A stretch of 64,000 nucleotides of DNA, from NCBI GenBank assembly GCA_032622095.1, contig CP136069.1:51444760-51508759 (forward strand). The letters run 5' to 3'. This DNA comes from Siphonodentalium dalli (Eukaryota > Mollusca > Scaphopoda > Gadilida > Siphonodentaliidae). Both the position numbers and the translations under genes were made by a program. Positions 14,058 to 29,400 of the stretch are shown in pieces (position 1 is the stretch's first letter; the number at the start of each line of letters is the position of its first letter). The notes below the pieces were generated by a model. It searched no databases and was not told where the DNA came from. It was given only the letters and a program-made list of their open reading frames with translations.

Positions 14058-14217
14058 GCCATCAACGTCGTTTTTCGGTTGATCTATGAGCGTATAGACC
14101 GATCAGTAGACGAATAACATACTTAGTATAATCCGCTTCGCGGAATTATACAGTATGTTATTCGTCTACTGATCGGTCTATACGCTCATAGATCAACCGA
14201 AAAACGACGTTGATGGC
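14058..14217. repeat. 160-bp near-perfect palindrome at the island/array junction
   Basis: The left arm 14,058-14,123 (66 bp, starting GCCATCAACGTCG) is the exact reverse complement of the right arm 14,152-14,217 (ending CGACGTTGATGGC). I compared the arms base by base and found no mismatch. The 28-bp centre is itself a hairpin: GTATAATCCGC at 14,126-14,136 pairs with GCGGAATTATAC at 14,140-14,151 with one bulged base, leaving a 3-base TTC loop. Only two further bases (14,124-14,125) are unpaired. The whole element could extrude as a cruciform, or as RNA fold into a stem of about 77 bp. The right arm stops 1-2 bp before the satellite restarts. Foldback or MITE-type elements have this form; a palindrome created by template switching at a break is the alternative. 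Confidence 0.95.
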
Positions 14218-14229
14218 ATATATGTTACA

Positions 14230-15900
14230 ACAAGTTACACCCCAACATCATCATTATATGATACAACAAGTTACACCACAACATCATCATTATATGTTAC
14301 AACAAGTTACACCACAACATCATCATTATATGTTACAACAAGTTACACAACAACATCATCATTATATGATACAACAAGTTACACCACAACATCATCATTA
14401 TATGTTACAACAAGTTACACCCCAACATCATCATTATATGTTACAACAAGTTACACCACAACATCATCATTATATGTTACAACAAGTTACACCCCAACAT
14501 CATCATTATATGATACAACAAGTTACACCACAACATCATCATTATATGATTCAACAAGTTACACCACAACATCATCATTATATGTTACAACAAGTTACAC
14601 CCCAACATCATCATTATATGTTACAACAAGTTACACCCAACATCATCATTATATGATTCAACAAGTTACACCACAACATCATCATTATATGATTCAACAA
14701 GTTACACCACAACATCATCATTATATGTTACAACAAGTTACACCCCAACATCATCATTATATGTTACAACAAGTTACACCACAACATCATCATTATATGT
14801 TACAACAAGTTACACCACAACATCATCATTATATGTTACAACAAGTTACACACCAACATCATCATTATATGATACAACAAGTTACACCACAACATCATCA
14901 TTATATGTTACAACAAGTTACACCCCAACATCATCATTATATGTTACAACAAGTTACACCCCAACATCATCATTATATGATACAACAAGTTACACCACAA
15001 CATCATCATTATATGTTACAACAAGTTACACCCCAACATCATCATTATATGATTCAACAAGTTACACCCCAACAACATCATTATATGATTCAACAAGTTA
15101 CACCACAACATCATCATTATATGTTACAACAAGTTACACCCGACATCATCATTATATGTTACAACAAGTTACACCCAACATCATCATTATATGATTCAAC
15201 AAGTTACACCACAACATCATCATTATATGATTCAACAAGTTACACCACAACATCATCATTATATGTTACAACAAGTTACACCCCAACATCATCATTATAT
15301 GTTACAACAAGTTACACCACAACATCATCATTATATGTTACAACAAGTTACACCACAACATCATCATTCTATGATACAACAAGTTACATCCCAACATCAT
15401 CATTATATGTTACAACAAGTTACATCCCAACATCATCATTATAAGTTACAACAAGTTACACCACAACATCATCATTATATGTTACAACAAGTTACACACC
15501 AACATCATCATTATATGTTACAACAAGTTACACCACAACATCATCATTATATGTTACAACAAGTTACACCACAACATCATCATTATATGTTACAACAAGT
15601 TACACCCCAACATCATCATTATATGTTACAACAAGTTACACCACAACATCATCATTATATGTTACAACAAGTTACACCACAACATCATCATTATATGTTA
15701 CAACAAGTTACACCCAACATCATCATTATATGATCCAACAAGTTACATCCCAACATCATCATTATATGATACAACAAGTTACACCACAACATCATCATTA
15801 TATGATTCAACAAGTTACACCACAACATCATCATTATATGTTACAACAAGTTACACCCCAACATCATCATTATATGTTACAACAAGTTACACCCCAACAT
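14230..15900 (+). repeat. Array segment duplicated across the island, right copy
   Basis: Partner of the 10,560-12,420 segment, matched by the CAACAACATCATT and TCATTCTATGATAC markers. It begins immediately to the right of the palindrome. Relative to the left copy it lacks three units between 14,653 and 15,071 and has gained a CACCCGAC 35-bp unit (G at 15,142). A private change, TATAAG for TATATG near 15,443, destroys one ATG. Confidence 0.78.
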
Positions 15901-18900
15901 CATCATTATATGTTACAACAAGTTACACCCGACATCATCATTATATGTTACAACAAGTTACACCACAACATCATCATTATATGTTACAACAAGTTACACC
16001 CCAACATCATCATTATATGTTACAACAAGTTACACCCCAACATCATCATTATATGTTACAACAAGTTACACCCCAACATCATCATTATATGTTACAACAA
16101 GTTACACCCGACATCATCATTATATGTTACAACAAGTTACACCACAACATCATCATTATATGTTACAACAAGTTACACCCAACATCATCATTATATGTTA
16201 CAACAAGTTACACCCCAACATCATCATTATATGATTCAACAAGTTACACCACAACATCATCATTATATGTTACAACAAGTTACACCACAACATCATCATT
16301 ATATGTTGCAACAAGTTACACTACAACATCATCATTATATGTTACAACAAGTTACACCACAACATCATCATTATATGTTACAACAAGTTACACCACAACA
16401 TCATCATTATATGTTACAACAAGTTACACTACAACATCATCATTATATGTTACAACAAGTTACATCACAATATCATCATTATATGTTACAACAAGTTACA
16501 CCACAACATCATCATTATATGTTACAACAAGTTACACTACAACATCATCATTATATGTTACAACAAGTTACATCACAATATCATCATTATATGTTACAAC
16601 AAGTTACACCACAACATCATCATTATATGTTACAACACGTTACACCCCAACATCATCATTATATGTTACAACAAGTTACACCACAACATCATCATTATAT
16701 GTTACAACAAGTTACACTACAACATCATCATTATATGTTACAACAAGTTACACCCCAACATCATCATTATATGTTACAACAAGTTACACTACAACATCAT
16801 CATTATATGATTCAACAAGTTACATCCCAACATCATCATTATATGTTACAACAAGTTACACCACAACATCATCATTATATGTTACAACAAGTTACACACC
16901 AACATCATCATTATATGTTACAACAAGTTACACCCGACATCATCATTATATGTTACAACAAGTTACACCACAACATCATCATTATATGTTACAACAAGTT
17001 ACACACCAACATCATCATTATATGTTACAACAAGTTACATCACAACATCATCATTATATGTTACAACAAGTTACACACCAACATCATCATTATATGTTAC
17101 AACAAGTTACACTACAACATCATCATTATATGTTACAACAAGTTACAACCCAACATCATCATTATATGTTACAACAAGTTACATCCCAACATCATCATTA
17201 TATGTTACAACAAGTTACACTACAACATCATCATTATATGTTACAACAAGTTACACCACAACATCATCATTATATGATTCAACAAGTTACACTACAACAT
17301 CATCATTATATGATTCAACAAGTTACACCACAACATCATCATTATATGTTACAACAAGTTACACTACAACATCATCATTATATGTTACAACAAGTTACAC
17401 CACAACATCATCATTATATGATACAACAAGTTACACTACAACATCATCATTATATGTTACAACAAGTTACAACCCAACATCATCATTATATGTTACAACA
17501 AGTTACAACCCAACATCATCATTATATGATTCAACAAGTTACACTACAACATCATCATTATATGTTACAACAAGTTACACCCCAACATCATCATTATATG
17601 TTACAACAAGTTACACCACAACATCATCATTATATGTTACAACAAGTTACACTACAACATCATCATTATATGTTACAACAAGTTACACACCAACATCATC
17701 ATTATATGTTACAACAAGTTACACTACAACATCATCATTATATGTTACAACAAGTTACACCACAACATCATCATTATATGATTCAACAAGTTACACCACA
17801 ACATCATCATTATATGTTACAACAAGTTACACCACAACATCATCATTATATGTTACAACAAGTTACACCACAACATCATCATTATATGATTCAACAAGTT
17901 ACAACCCAATATCATCATTATATGTTACAACAAGTTACACTACAACATCATCATTATATGATTCAACAAGTTACACTACAACATCATCATTATATGTTAC
18001 AACAAGTTACACTACAACATCATCATTATATGTTACAACAAGTTACACCACAACATCATCATTATATGATTCAACAAGTTACACCACAACATCATCATTA
18101 TATGTTACAACAAGTTACACCACAACATCATCATTATATGATTCAACAAGTTACACCACAACATCATCATTATATGATTCAACAAGTTACACCACAACAT
18201 CATCATTATATGATTCAACAAGTTACACTACAACATCATCATTATATGTTACAACAAGTTACACTACAACATCATCATTATATGTTACAACAAGTTACAC
18301 TACAACATCATCATTATATGTTACAACAAGTTACACCACAACATCATCATTATATGTTACAACAAGTTACACCACAACATCATCATTATATGATTCAACA
18401 AGTTACACCACAACATCATCATTATATGATTCAACAAGTTACACTACAACATCATCATTATATGTTACAACAAGTTACACCACAACATCATCATTATATG
18501 TTACAACAAGTTACACCACAACATCATCATTATATGATTCAACAAGTTACACCACAACATCATCATTATATGATTCAACAAGTTACACTACAACATCATC
18601 ATTATATGTTACAACAAGTTACACTACAACATCATCATTATATGTTACAACAAGTTACACCACAACATCATCATTATATGATTCAACAAGTTACACCACA
18701 ACATCATCATTATATGATTCAACAAGTTACACTACAACATCATCATTATATGTTACAACAAGTTACACCACAACATCATCATTATATGTTACAACAAGTT
18801 ACACCACAACATCATCATTATATGATTCAACAAGTTACACCACAACATCATCATTATATGTTACAACAAGTTACACTACAACATCATCATTATATGTTAC

Positions 18901-19418
18901 AACAAGTTACACCACAACATCATCATTATATGATTCAACAAGTTACACCACAACATCATCATTATATGTTACAACAAGTTACACTACAACATCATCATTA
19001 TATGATTCAACAAGTTACATCCCAACATCATCATTATATGTTACAACAAGTTACACTACAACATCATCATTATATGATTCAACAAGTTACACTACAACAT
19101 CATCATTATATGATTCAACAAGTTACACCACAACATCATCATTATATGATTCAACAAGTTACACTACAACATCATCATTATATGTTACAACAAGTTACAC
19201 CACAACATCATCATTATATGTTACAACAAGTTACACTACAACATCATCATTATATGATTCAACAAGTTACACCACAACATCATCATTATATGTTACAACA
19301 AGTTACACCACAACATCATCATTATATGTTACAACAAGTTACACCACAACATCATCATTATATGTTACAACAAGTTACACCACAACATCATCATTATATG
19401 TTACAACAAGTTACACCC

Positions 19419-19809
19419 GACATCATCATTATATGTTACAACAAGTTACACCCGACATCATCATTATATGATTCAACAAGTTACACCACAACATCATCAT
19501 TATATGTTACAACAAGTTACACCCGACATCATCATTATATGATTCAACAAGTTACACCACAACATCATCATTATATGTTACAACAAGTTACACCCGACAT
19601 CATCATTATATGATTCAACAAGTTACACCACAACATCATCATTATATGTTACAACAAGTTACACCCGACATCATCATTATATGATTCAACAAGTTACACC
19701 ACAACATCATCATTATATGTTACAACAAGTTACACCCGACATCATCATTATATGATTCAACAAGTTACACCACAACATCATCATTATATGATACAACAAG
19801 TTACACCCG
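19419..19809 (+). repeat. 71-bp dimeric higher-order repeat (36+35 bp)
   Basis: A normal ATT-CCA unit alternates with a 35-bp unit ending in CACCCGAC. The G of CCCGAC falls at 19,454, 19,525, 19,596, 19,667, 19,738 and 19,809, exactly 71 bp apart, with one extra short unit at 19,419. The next CCCGAC is at 20,060, 251 bp on (seven units minus one base). The last dimer has ATA in place of TTA in the short unit. Each dimer shifts the reading frame by one base. Confidence 0.92.
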
Positions 19810-21689
19810 ACATCATCATTATATGATTCAACAAGTTACACTACAACATCATCATTATATGTTACAACAAGTTACACTACAACATCATCATTATATGTTA
19901 CAACAAGTTACACCACAACATCATCATTATATGATTCAACAAGTTACACCACAACATCATCATTATATGATTCAACAAGTTACACCCCAACATCATCATT
20001 ATATGTTACAACAAGTTACACTACAACATCATCATTATATGATACAACAAGTTACACCCGACATCATCATTATATGATTCAACAAGTTACACTACAACAT
20101 CATCATTATATGTTACAACAAGTTACACTACAACATCATCATTATATGTTACAACAAGTTACACCACAACATCATCATTATATGTTACAACAAGTTACAC
20201 CCCAACATCATCATTATATGATTCAACAAGTTACACTACAACATCATCATTATATGTTACAACAAGTTACACTACAACATCATCATTATATGATTCAACA
20301 AGTTACACCCCAACATCATCATTATATGATTCAACAAGTTACACTACAACATCATCATTATATGTTACAACAAGTTACACCCCAACATCATCATTATATG
20401 TTACAACAAGTTACACCCCAACATCATCATTATATGTTACAACAAGTTACACCACAACATCATCATTATATGTTACAACAAGTTACACCACAACATCATC
20501 ATTATATGATTCAACAAGTTACACCACAACATCATCATTATATGTTACAACAAGTTACACCACAACATCATCATTATATGATTCAACAAGTTACACCACA
20601 ACATCATCATTATATGTTACAACAAGTTACACTACAACATCATCATTATATGATTCAACAAGTTACACCACAACATCATCATTATATGATTCAACAAGTT
20701 ACACTACAACATCATCATTATATGATTCAACAAGTTACACCCCAACATCATCATTATATGTTACAACAAGTTACACTACAACATCATCATTATATGTTAC
20801 AACAAGTTACACCCCAACATCATCATTATATGTTACAACAAGTTACACCCCAACATCATCATTATATGTTACAACAAGTTACACCACAACATCATCATTA
20901 TATGTTACAACAAGTTACACCACAACATCATCATTATATGATTCAACAAGTTACACCACAACATCATCATTATATGTTACAACAAGTTACACCACAACAT
21001 CATCATTATATGTTACAACAAGTTACATCCCAACATCATCATTATATGATTCAACAAGTTACACTACAACATCATCATTATATGATTCAACAAGTTACAC
21101 TACAACATCATCATTATATGTTACAACAAGTTACACTACAACATCATCATTATATGATTCAACAAGTTACATCACAACATCATCATTATATGTTACAACA
21201 AGTTACACTACAACATCATCATTATATGTTACAACAAGTTACACTACAACATCATCATTATATGATACAACAAGTTACACTACAACATCATCATTATATG
21301 ATTCAACAAGTTACATCCCAACATCATCATTATATGATTCAACAAGTTACACTACAACATCATCATTATATGATTCAACAAGTTACATCCCAACATCATC
21401 ATTATATGTTACAACAAGTTACACCCCAACATCATCATTATATGTTACAACAAGTTACACTACAACATCATCATTATATGATTCAACAAGTTACACTACA
21501 ACATCATCATTATATGTTACAACAAGTTACACTACAACATCATCATTATATGATACAACAAGTTACACTACAACATCATCATTATATGATTCAACAAGTT
21601 ACATCCCAACATCATCATTATATGATTCAACAAGTTACACTACAACATCATCATTATATGATTCAACAAGTTACATCCCAACATCATCA

Positions 21690-24600
21690 TTATATGTTAC
21701 AACAAGTTACACCCCAACATCATCATTATATGTTACAACAAGTTACACTACAACATCATCATTATATGATTCAACAAGTTACACTACAACATCATCATTA
21801 TATGATTCAACAAGTTACACCCCAACATCATCATTATATGTTACAACAAGTTACACTACAACATCATCATTATATGATTCAACAAGTTACACTACAACAT
21901 CATCATTATATGTTACAACAAGTTACACTACAACATCATCATTATATGTTACAACAAGTTACACCACAACATCATCATTATATGATTCAACAAGTTACAC
22001 CACAACATCATCATTATATGTTACAACAAGTTACACTACAACATCATCATTATATGTTACAACAAGTTACACCACAACATCATCATTATATGTTACAACA
22101 AGTTACACTACAACATCATCATTATATGTTACAACAAGTTACACTACAACATCATCATTATATGTTACAACAAGTTACACTACAACATCATCATTATATG
22201 TTACAACAAGTTACACTACAACATCATCATTATATGTTACAACAAGTTACACTACAACATCATCATTATATGTTACAACAAGTTACACTACAACATCATC
22301 ATTATATGTTACAACAAGTTACACCACAACATCATCATTATATGATTCAACAAGTTACACCACAACATCATCATTATATGATTCAACAAGTTACACCACA
22401 ACATCATCATTATATGATTCAACAAGTTACACCACAACATCATCATTATATGATTCAACAAGTTACACTACAACATCATCATTATATGTTACAACAAGTT
22501 ACACTACAACATCATCATTATATGATTCAACAAGTTACAACCCAACATCATCATTATATGTTACAACAAGTTACACTACAACATCATCATTATATGTTAC
22601 AACAAGTTACACCACAACATCATCATTATATGTTACAACAAGTTACACCACAACATCATCATTATATGTTACAACAAGTTACACCACAACATCATCATTA
22701 TATGATTCAACAAGTTACACTACAACATCATCATTATATGTTACAACAAGTTACACCCCAACATCATCATTATATGTTACAACAAGTTACACTACAACAT
22801 CATCATTATATGTTACAACAAGTTACACCACAACATCATCATTATATGTTACAACAAGTTACACTACAACATCATCATTATATGTTACAACAAGTTACAC
22901 CACAACATCATCATTATATGTTACAACAAGTTACACTACAACATCATCATTATATGTTACAACAAGTTACACCCCAACATCATCATTATATGTTACAACA
23001 AGTTACATCACAACATCATCATTATATGTTACAACAAGTTACATCACAACATCATCATTATATGTTACAACAAGTTACATCACAACATCATCATTATATG
23101 TTACAACAAGTTACATCACAACATCATCATTATATGTTACAACAAGTTACACCCAACATCATCATTATATGTTACAACAAGTTACACTACAACATCATCA
23201 TTATATGTTACAACAAGTTACACTACAACATCATCATTATATGTTACAACAAGTTACACTACAACATCATCATTATATGATTCAACAAGTTACACTACAA
23301 CATCATCATTATATGTTACAACAAGTTACACTACAACATCATCATTATATGTTACAACAAGTTACACCACAACATCATCATTATATGTTACAACAAGTTA
23401 CACTACAACATCATCATTATATGATCCAACAAGTTACACTACAACATCATCATTATATGTTACAACAAGTTACACCACAACATCATCATTATATGTTACA
23501 ACAAGTTACACACCAACATCATCATTATATGTTACAACAAGTTACACCACAACATCATCATTATATGTTACAACAAGTTACACTACAACATCATCATTAT
23601 ATGATTCAACAAGTTACACTACAACATCATCATTATATGTTACAACAAGTTACATCACAACATCATCATTATATGTTACAACAAGTTACACCCAACATCA
23701 TCATTATATGTTACAACAAGTTACACTACAACATCATCATTATATGTTACAACAAGTTACATCACAACATCATCATTATATGATTCAACAAGTTACACTA
23801 CAACATCATCATTATATGTTACAACAAGTTACATCACAACATCATCATTATATGTTACAACAAGTTACACTACAACATCATCATTATATGATTCAACAAG
23901 TTACACTACAACATCATCATTATATGTTACAACAAGTTACACTACAACATCATCATTATATGATTCAACAAGTTACACCCAACATCATCATTATATGTTA
24001 CAACAAGTTACACCCAACATCATCATTATATGTTACAACAAGTTACACTACAACATCATCATTATATGTTACAACAAGTTACATCACAACATCATCATTA
24101 TATGATTCAACAAGTTACACTACAACATCATCATTATATGTTACAACAAGTTACATCACAACATCATCATTATATGTTACAACAAGTTACACTACAACAT
24201 CATCATTATATGTTACAACAAGTTACACCCCAACATCATCATTATATGTTACAACAAGTTACATCACAACATCATCATTATATGTTACAACAAGTTACAC
24301 TACAACATCATCATTATATGTTACAACAAGTTACACTACAACATCATCATTATATGATTCAACAAGTTACACTACAACATCATCATTATATGTTACAACA
24401 AGTTACACTACAACATCATCATTATATGTTACAACAAGTTACACCACAACATCATCATTATATGTTACAACAAGTTACAATACAACATCATCATTATATG
24501 TTACAACAAGTTACATCACAACATCATCATTATATGTTACAACAAGTTACACCACAACATCATCATTATATGATTCAACAAGTTACACTACAACATCATC

Positions 24601-26351
24601 ATTATATGTTACAACAAGTTACACCACAACATCATCATTATATGATACAACAAGTTACACTACAACATCATCATTATATGTTACAACAAGTTACACTACA
24701 ACATCATCATTATATGTTACAACAAGTTACACCACAACATCATCATTATATGTTACAACAAGTTACACTACAACATCATCATTATATGTTACAACAAGTT
24801 ACACCCCAACATCATCATTATATGATTCAACAAGTTACACTACAACATCATCATTAGATGTTACAACAAGTTACACCCCAACATCATCATTATATGATTC
24901 AACAAGTTACACTACAACATCATCATTATATGATACAACAAGTTACACTACAACATCATCATTATATGATACAACAAGTTACACCCCAACATCATCATTA
25001 TATGATTCAACAAGTTACACTACAACATCATCATTATATGATACAACAAGTTACACCACAACATCATCATTATATGTTACAACAAGTTACACCACAACAT
25101 CATCATTATATGATTCAACAAGTTACACTACAACATCATCATTATATGATTCAACAAGTTACACTACAACATCATCATTATATGTTACAACAAGTTACAC
25201 TACAACATCATCATTATATGATTCAACAAGTTACACTACAACATCATCATTATATGTTACAACAAGTTACACTACAACATCATCATTATATGTTACAACA
25301 AGTTACACTACAACATCATCATTATATGTTACAACAAGTTACACTACAACATCATCATTATATGTTACAACAAGTTACACCACAACATCATCATTATATG
25401 ATTCAACAAGTTACACTACAACATCATCATTATATGTTACAACAAGTTACACTACAACATCATCATTATATGATTCAACAAGTTACACTACAACATCATC
25501 ATTATATGTTACAACAAGTTACACTACAACATCATCATTATATGTTACAACAAGTTACACCACAACATCATCATTATATGTTACAACAAGTTACACTACA
25601 ACATCATCATTATATGATACAACAAGTTACACTACAACATCATCATTATATGATTCAACAAGTTACACTACAACATCATCATTATATGTTACAACAAGTT
25701 ACACTACAACATCATCATTATATGTTACAACAAGTTACACCACAACATCATCATTATATGTTACAACAAGTTACACCACAACATCATCATTATATGTTAC
25801 AACAAGTTACACTACAACATCATCATTATATGATTCAACAAGTTACACTACAACATCATCATTATATGTTACAACAAGTTACACCACAACATCATCATTA
25901 TATGATTCAACAAGTTACACTACAACATCATCATTATATGTTACAACAAGTTACACTACAACATCATCATTATATGTTACAACAAGTTACACTACAACAT
26001 CATCATTATATGATTCAACAAGTTACACTACAACATCATCATTATATGTTACAACAAGTTACACCACAACATCATCATTATATGTTACAACAAGTTACAC
26101 CACAACATCATCATTATATGTTACAACAAGTTACATCACAACATCATCATTATATGTTACAACACGTTACACTACAACATCATCATTATATGTTACAACA
26201 AGTTACACTACAACATCATCATTATATGTTACAACAAGTTACACCACAACATCATCATTATATGTTACAACAAGTTACACTACAACATCATCATTATATG
26301 TTACAACAAGTTACACTACAACATCATCATTATATGTTACAACAAGTTACA
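21690..26351 (+). repeat. 4.66-kb segment, first copy of tandem duplication (offset 4,784 bp)
   Basis: This segment recurs at 26,474-31,135. Shared markers all lie exactly 4,784 bp apart: the AATAC variant (24,481 and 29,265), TTAGATG (24,857 and 29,641), AACACGTT (26,161 and 30,945) and the short-unit cluster (frame changes at 23,280 and 28,064). The offset equals 133 units minus four bases, matching four 35-bp units per copy. Left of 21,690 and right of 26,351 the two copies differ in unit type. Translations in two frames are the same across the block, so divergence is very low. Confidence 0.92.
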
Positions 26352-26473
26352 CCACAACATCATCATTATATGATACAACAAGTTACACTACAACATCATC
26401 ATTATATGTTACAACAAGTTACACCACAACATCATCATTATATGTTACAACAAGTTACACCACAACATCATCA

Positions 26474-29400
26474 TTATATGTTACAACAAGTTACACCCCA
26501 ACATCATCATTATATGTTACAACAAGTTACACTACAACATCATCATTATATGATTCAACAAGTTACACTACAACATCATCATTATATGATTCAACAAGTT
26601 ACACCCCAACATCATCATTATATGTTACAACAAGTTACACTACAACATCATCATTATATGATTCAACAAGTTACACTACAACATCATCATTATATGTTAC
26701 AACAAGTTACACTACAACATCATCATTATATGTTACAACAAGTTACACCACAACATCATCATTATATGATTCAACAAGTTACACCACAACATCATCATTA
26801 TATGTTACAACAAGTTACACTACAACATCATCATTATATGTTACAACAAGTTACACCACAACATCATCATTATATGTTACAACAAGTTACACTACAACAT
26901 CATCATTATATGTTACAACAAGTTACACTACAACATCATCATTATATGTTACAACAAGTTACACTACAACATCATCATTATATGTTACAACAAGTTACAC
27001 TACAACATCATCATTATATGTTACAACAAGTTACACTACAACATCATCATTATATGTTACAACAAGTTACACTACAACATCATCATTATATGTTACAACA
27101 AGTTACACCACAACATCATCATTATATGATTCAACAAGTTACACCACAACATCATCATTATATGATTCAACAAGTTACACCACAACATCATCATTATATG
27201 ATTCAACAAGTTACACCACAACATCATCATTATATGATTCAACAAGTTACACTACAACATCATCATTATATGTTACAACAAGTTACACTACAACATCATC
27301 ATTATATGATTCAACAAGTTACAACCCAACATCATCATTATATGTTACAACAAGTTACACTACAACATCATCATTATATGTTACAACAAGTTACACCACA
27401 ACATCATCATTATATGTTACAACAAGTTACACCACAACATCATCATTATATGTTACAACAAGTTACACCACAACATCATCATTATATGATTCAACAAGTT
27501 ACACTACAACATCATCATTATATGTTACAACAAGTTACACCCCAACATCATCATTATATGTTACAACAAGTTACACTACAACATCATCATTATATGTTAC
27601 AACAAGTTACACCACAACATCATCATTATATGTTACAACAAGTTACACTACAACATCATCATTATATGTTACAACAAGTTACACCACAACATCATCATTA
27701 TATGTTACAACAAGTTACACTACAACATCATCATTATATGTTACAACAAGTTACACCCCAACATCATCATTATATGTTACAACAAGTTACATCACAACAT
27801 CATCATTATATGTTACAACAAGTTACATCACAACATCATCATTATATGTTACAACAAGTTACATCACAACATCATCATTATATGTTACAACAAGTTACAT
27901 CACAACATCATCATTATATGTTACAACAAGTTACACCCAACATCATCATTATATGTTACAACAAGTTACACTACAACATCATCATTATATGTTACAACAA
28001 GTTACACTACAACATCATCATTATATGTTACAACAAGTTACACTACAACATCATCATTATATGATTCAACAAGTTACACTACAACATCATCATTATATGT
28101 TACAACAAGTTACACTACAACATCATCATTATATGTTACAACAAGTTACACCACAACATCATCATTATATGTTACAACAAGTTACACTACAACATCATCA
28201 TTATATGATCCAACAAGTTACACTACAACATCATCATTATATGTTACAACAAGTTACACCACAACATCATCATTATATGTTACAACAAGTTACACACCAA
28301 CATCATCATTATATGTTACAACAAGTTACACCACAACATCATCATTATATGTTACAACAAGTTACACTACAACATCATCATTATATGATTCAACAAGTTA
28401 CACTACAACATCATCATTATATGTTACAACAAGTTACATCACAACATCATCATTATATGTTACAACAAGTTACACCCAACATCATCATTATATGTTACAA
28501 CAAGTTACACTACAACATCATCATTATATGTTACAACAAGTTACATCACAACATCATCATTATATGATTCAACAAGTTACACTACAACATCATCATTATA
28601 TGTTACAACAAGTTACATCACAACATCATCATTATATGTTACAACAAGTTACACTACAACATCATCATTATATGATTCAACAAGTTACACTACAACATCA
28701 TCATTATATGTTACAACAAGTTACACTACAACATCATCATTATATGATTCAACAAGTTACACCCAACATCATCATTATATGTTACAACAAGTTACACCCA
28801 ACATCATCATTATATGTTACAACAAGTTACACTACAACATCATCATTATATGTTACAACAAGTTACATCACAACATCATCATTATATGATTCAACAAGTT
28901 ACACTACAACATCATCATTATATGTTACAACAAGTTACATCACAACATCATCATTATATGTTACAACAAGTTACACTACAACATCATCATTATATGTTAC
29001 AACAAGTTACACCCCAACATCATCATTATATGTTACAACAAGTTACATCACAACATCATCATTATATGTTACAACAAGTTACACTACAACATCATCATTA
29101 TATGTTACAACAAGTTACACTACAACATCATCATTATATGATTCAACAAGTTACACTACAACATCATCATTATATGTTACAACAAGTTACACTACAACAT
29201 CATCATTATATGTTACAACAAGTTACACCACAACATCATCATTATATGTTACAACAAGTTACAATACAACATCATCATTATATGTTACAACAAGTTACAT
29301 CACAACATCATCATTATATGTTACAACAAGTTACACCACAACATCATCATTATATGATTCAACAAGTTACACTACAACATCATCATTATATGTTACAACA

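Larger units (their letters stand above)
13083..14218. other. Unique non-satellite island interrupting the array
   Basis: This is the only stretch in the window not built of the 36-bp unit. It differs sharply from its surroundings: CpG dinucleotides are frequent, particularly at 13,100-13,280, both strands have mixed composition, and no tandem repeat is seen. The array is in the same unit phase on both sides: unit bases AT at 13,081-13,082 correspond to AT at 14,222-14,223. TATAT occurs at both edges (13,078-13,082 and 14,219-14,223). This fits insertion of a DNA segment into a pre-existing array with a short target duplication, although the duplication is AT-rich and weak alone. Reading frames of 64-83 codons occur on both strands and overlap each other; none has a recognisable domain. 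Two AATAAA motifs (13,577 and 14,031) and pyrimidine-CAG stretches (for example 13,612-13,620) are present but do not assemble into a gene. It may be a non-autonomous transposon or a relic of one; I cannot assign a family. Confidence 0.85.

Noticed and set aside
14058-14217. Rho-independent terminator or simple inverted read artefact
   Set aside because: Arms are far too long for a terminator and no T-run follows. A simple foldback read chimera would invert the array on one side, but the array has the same orientation on both sides.
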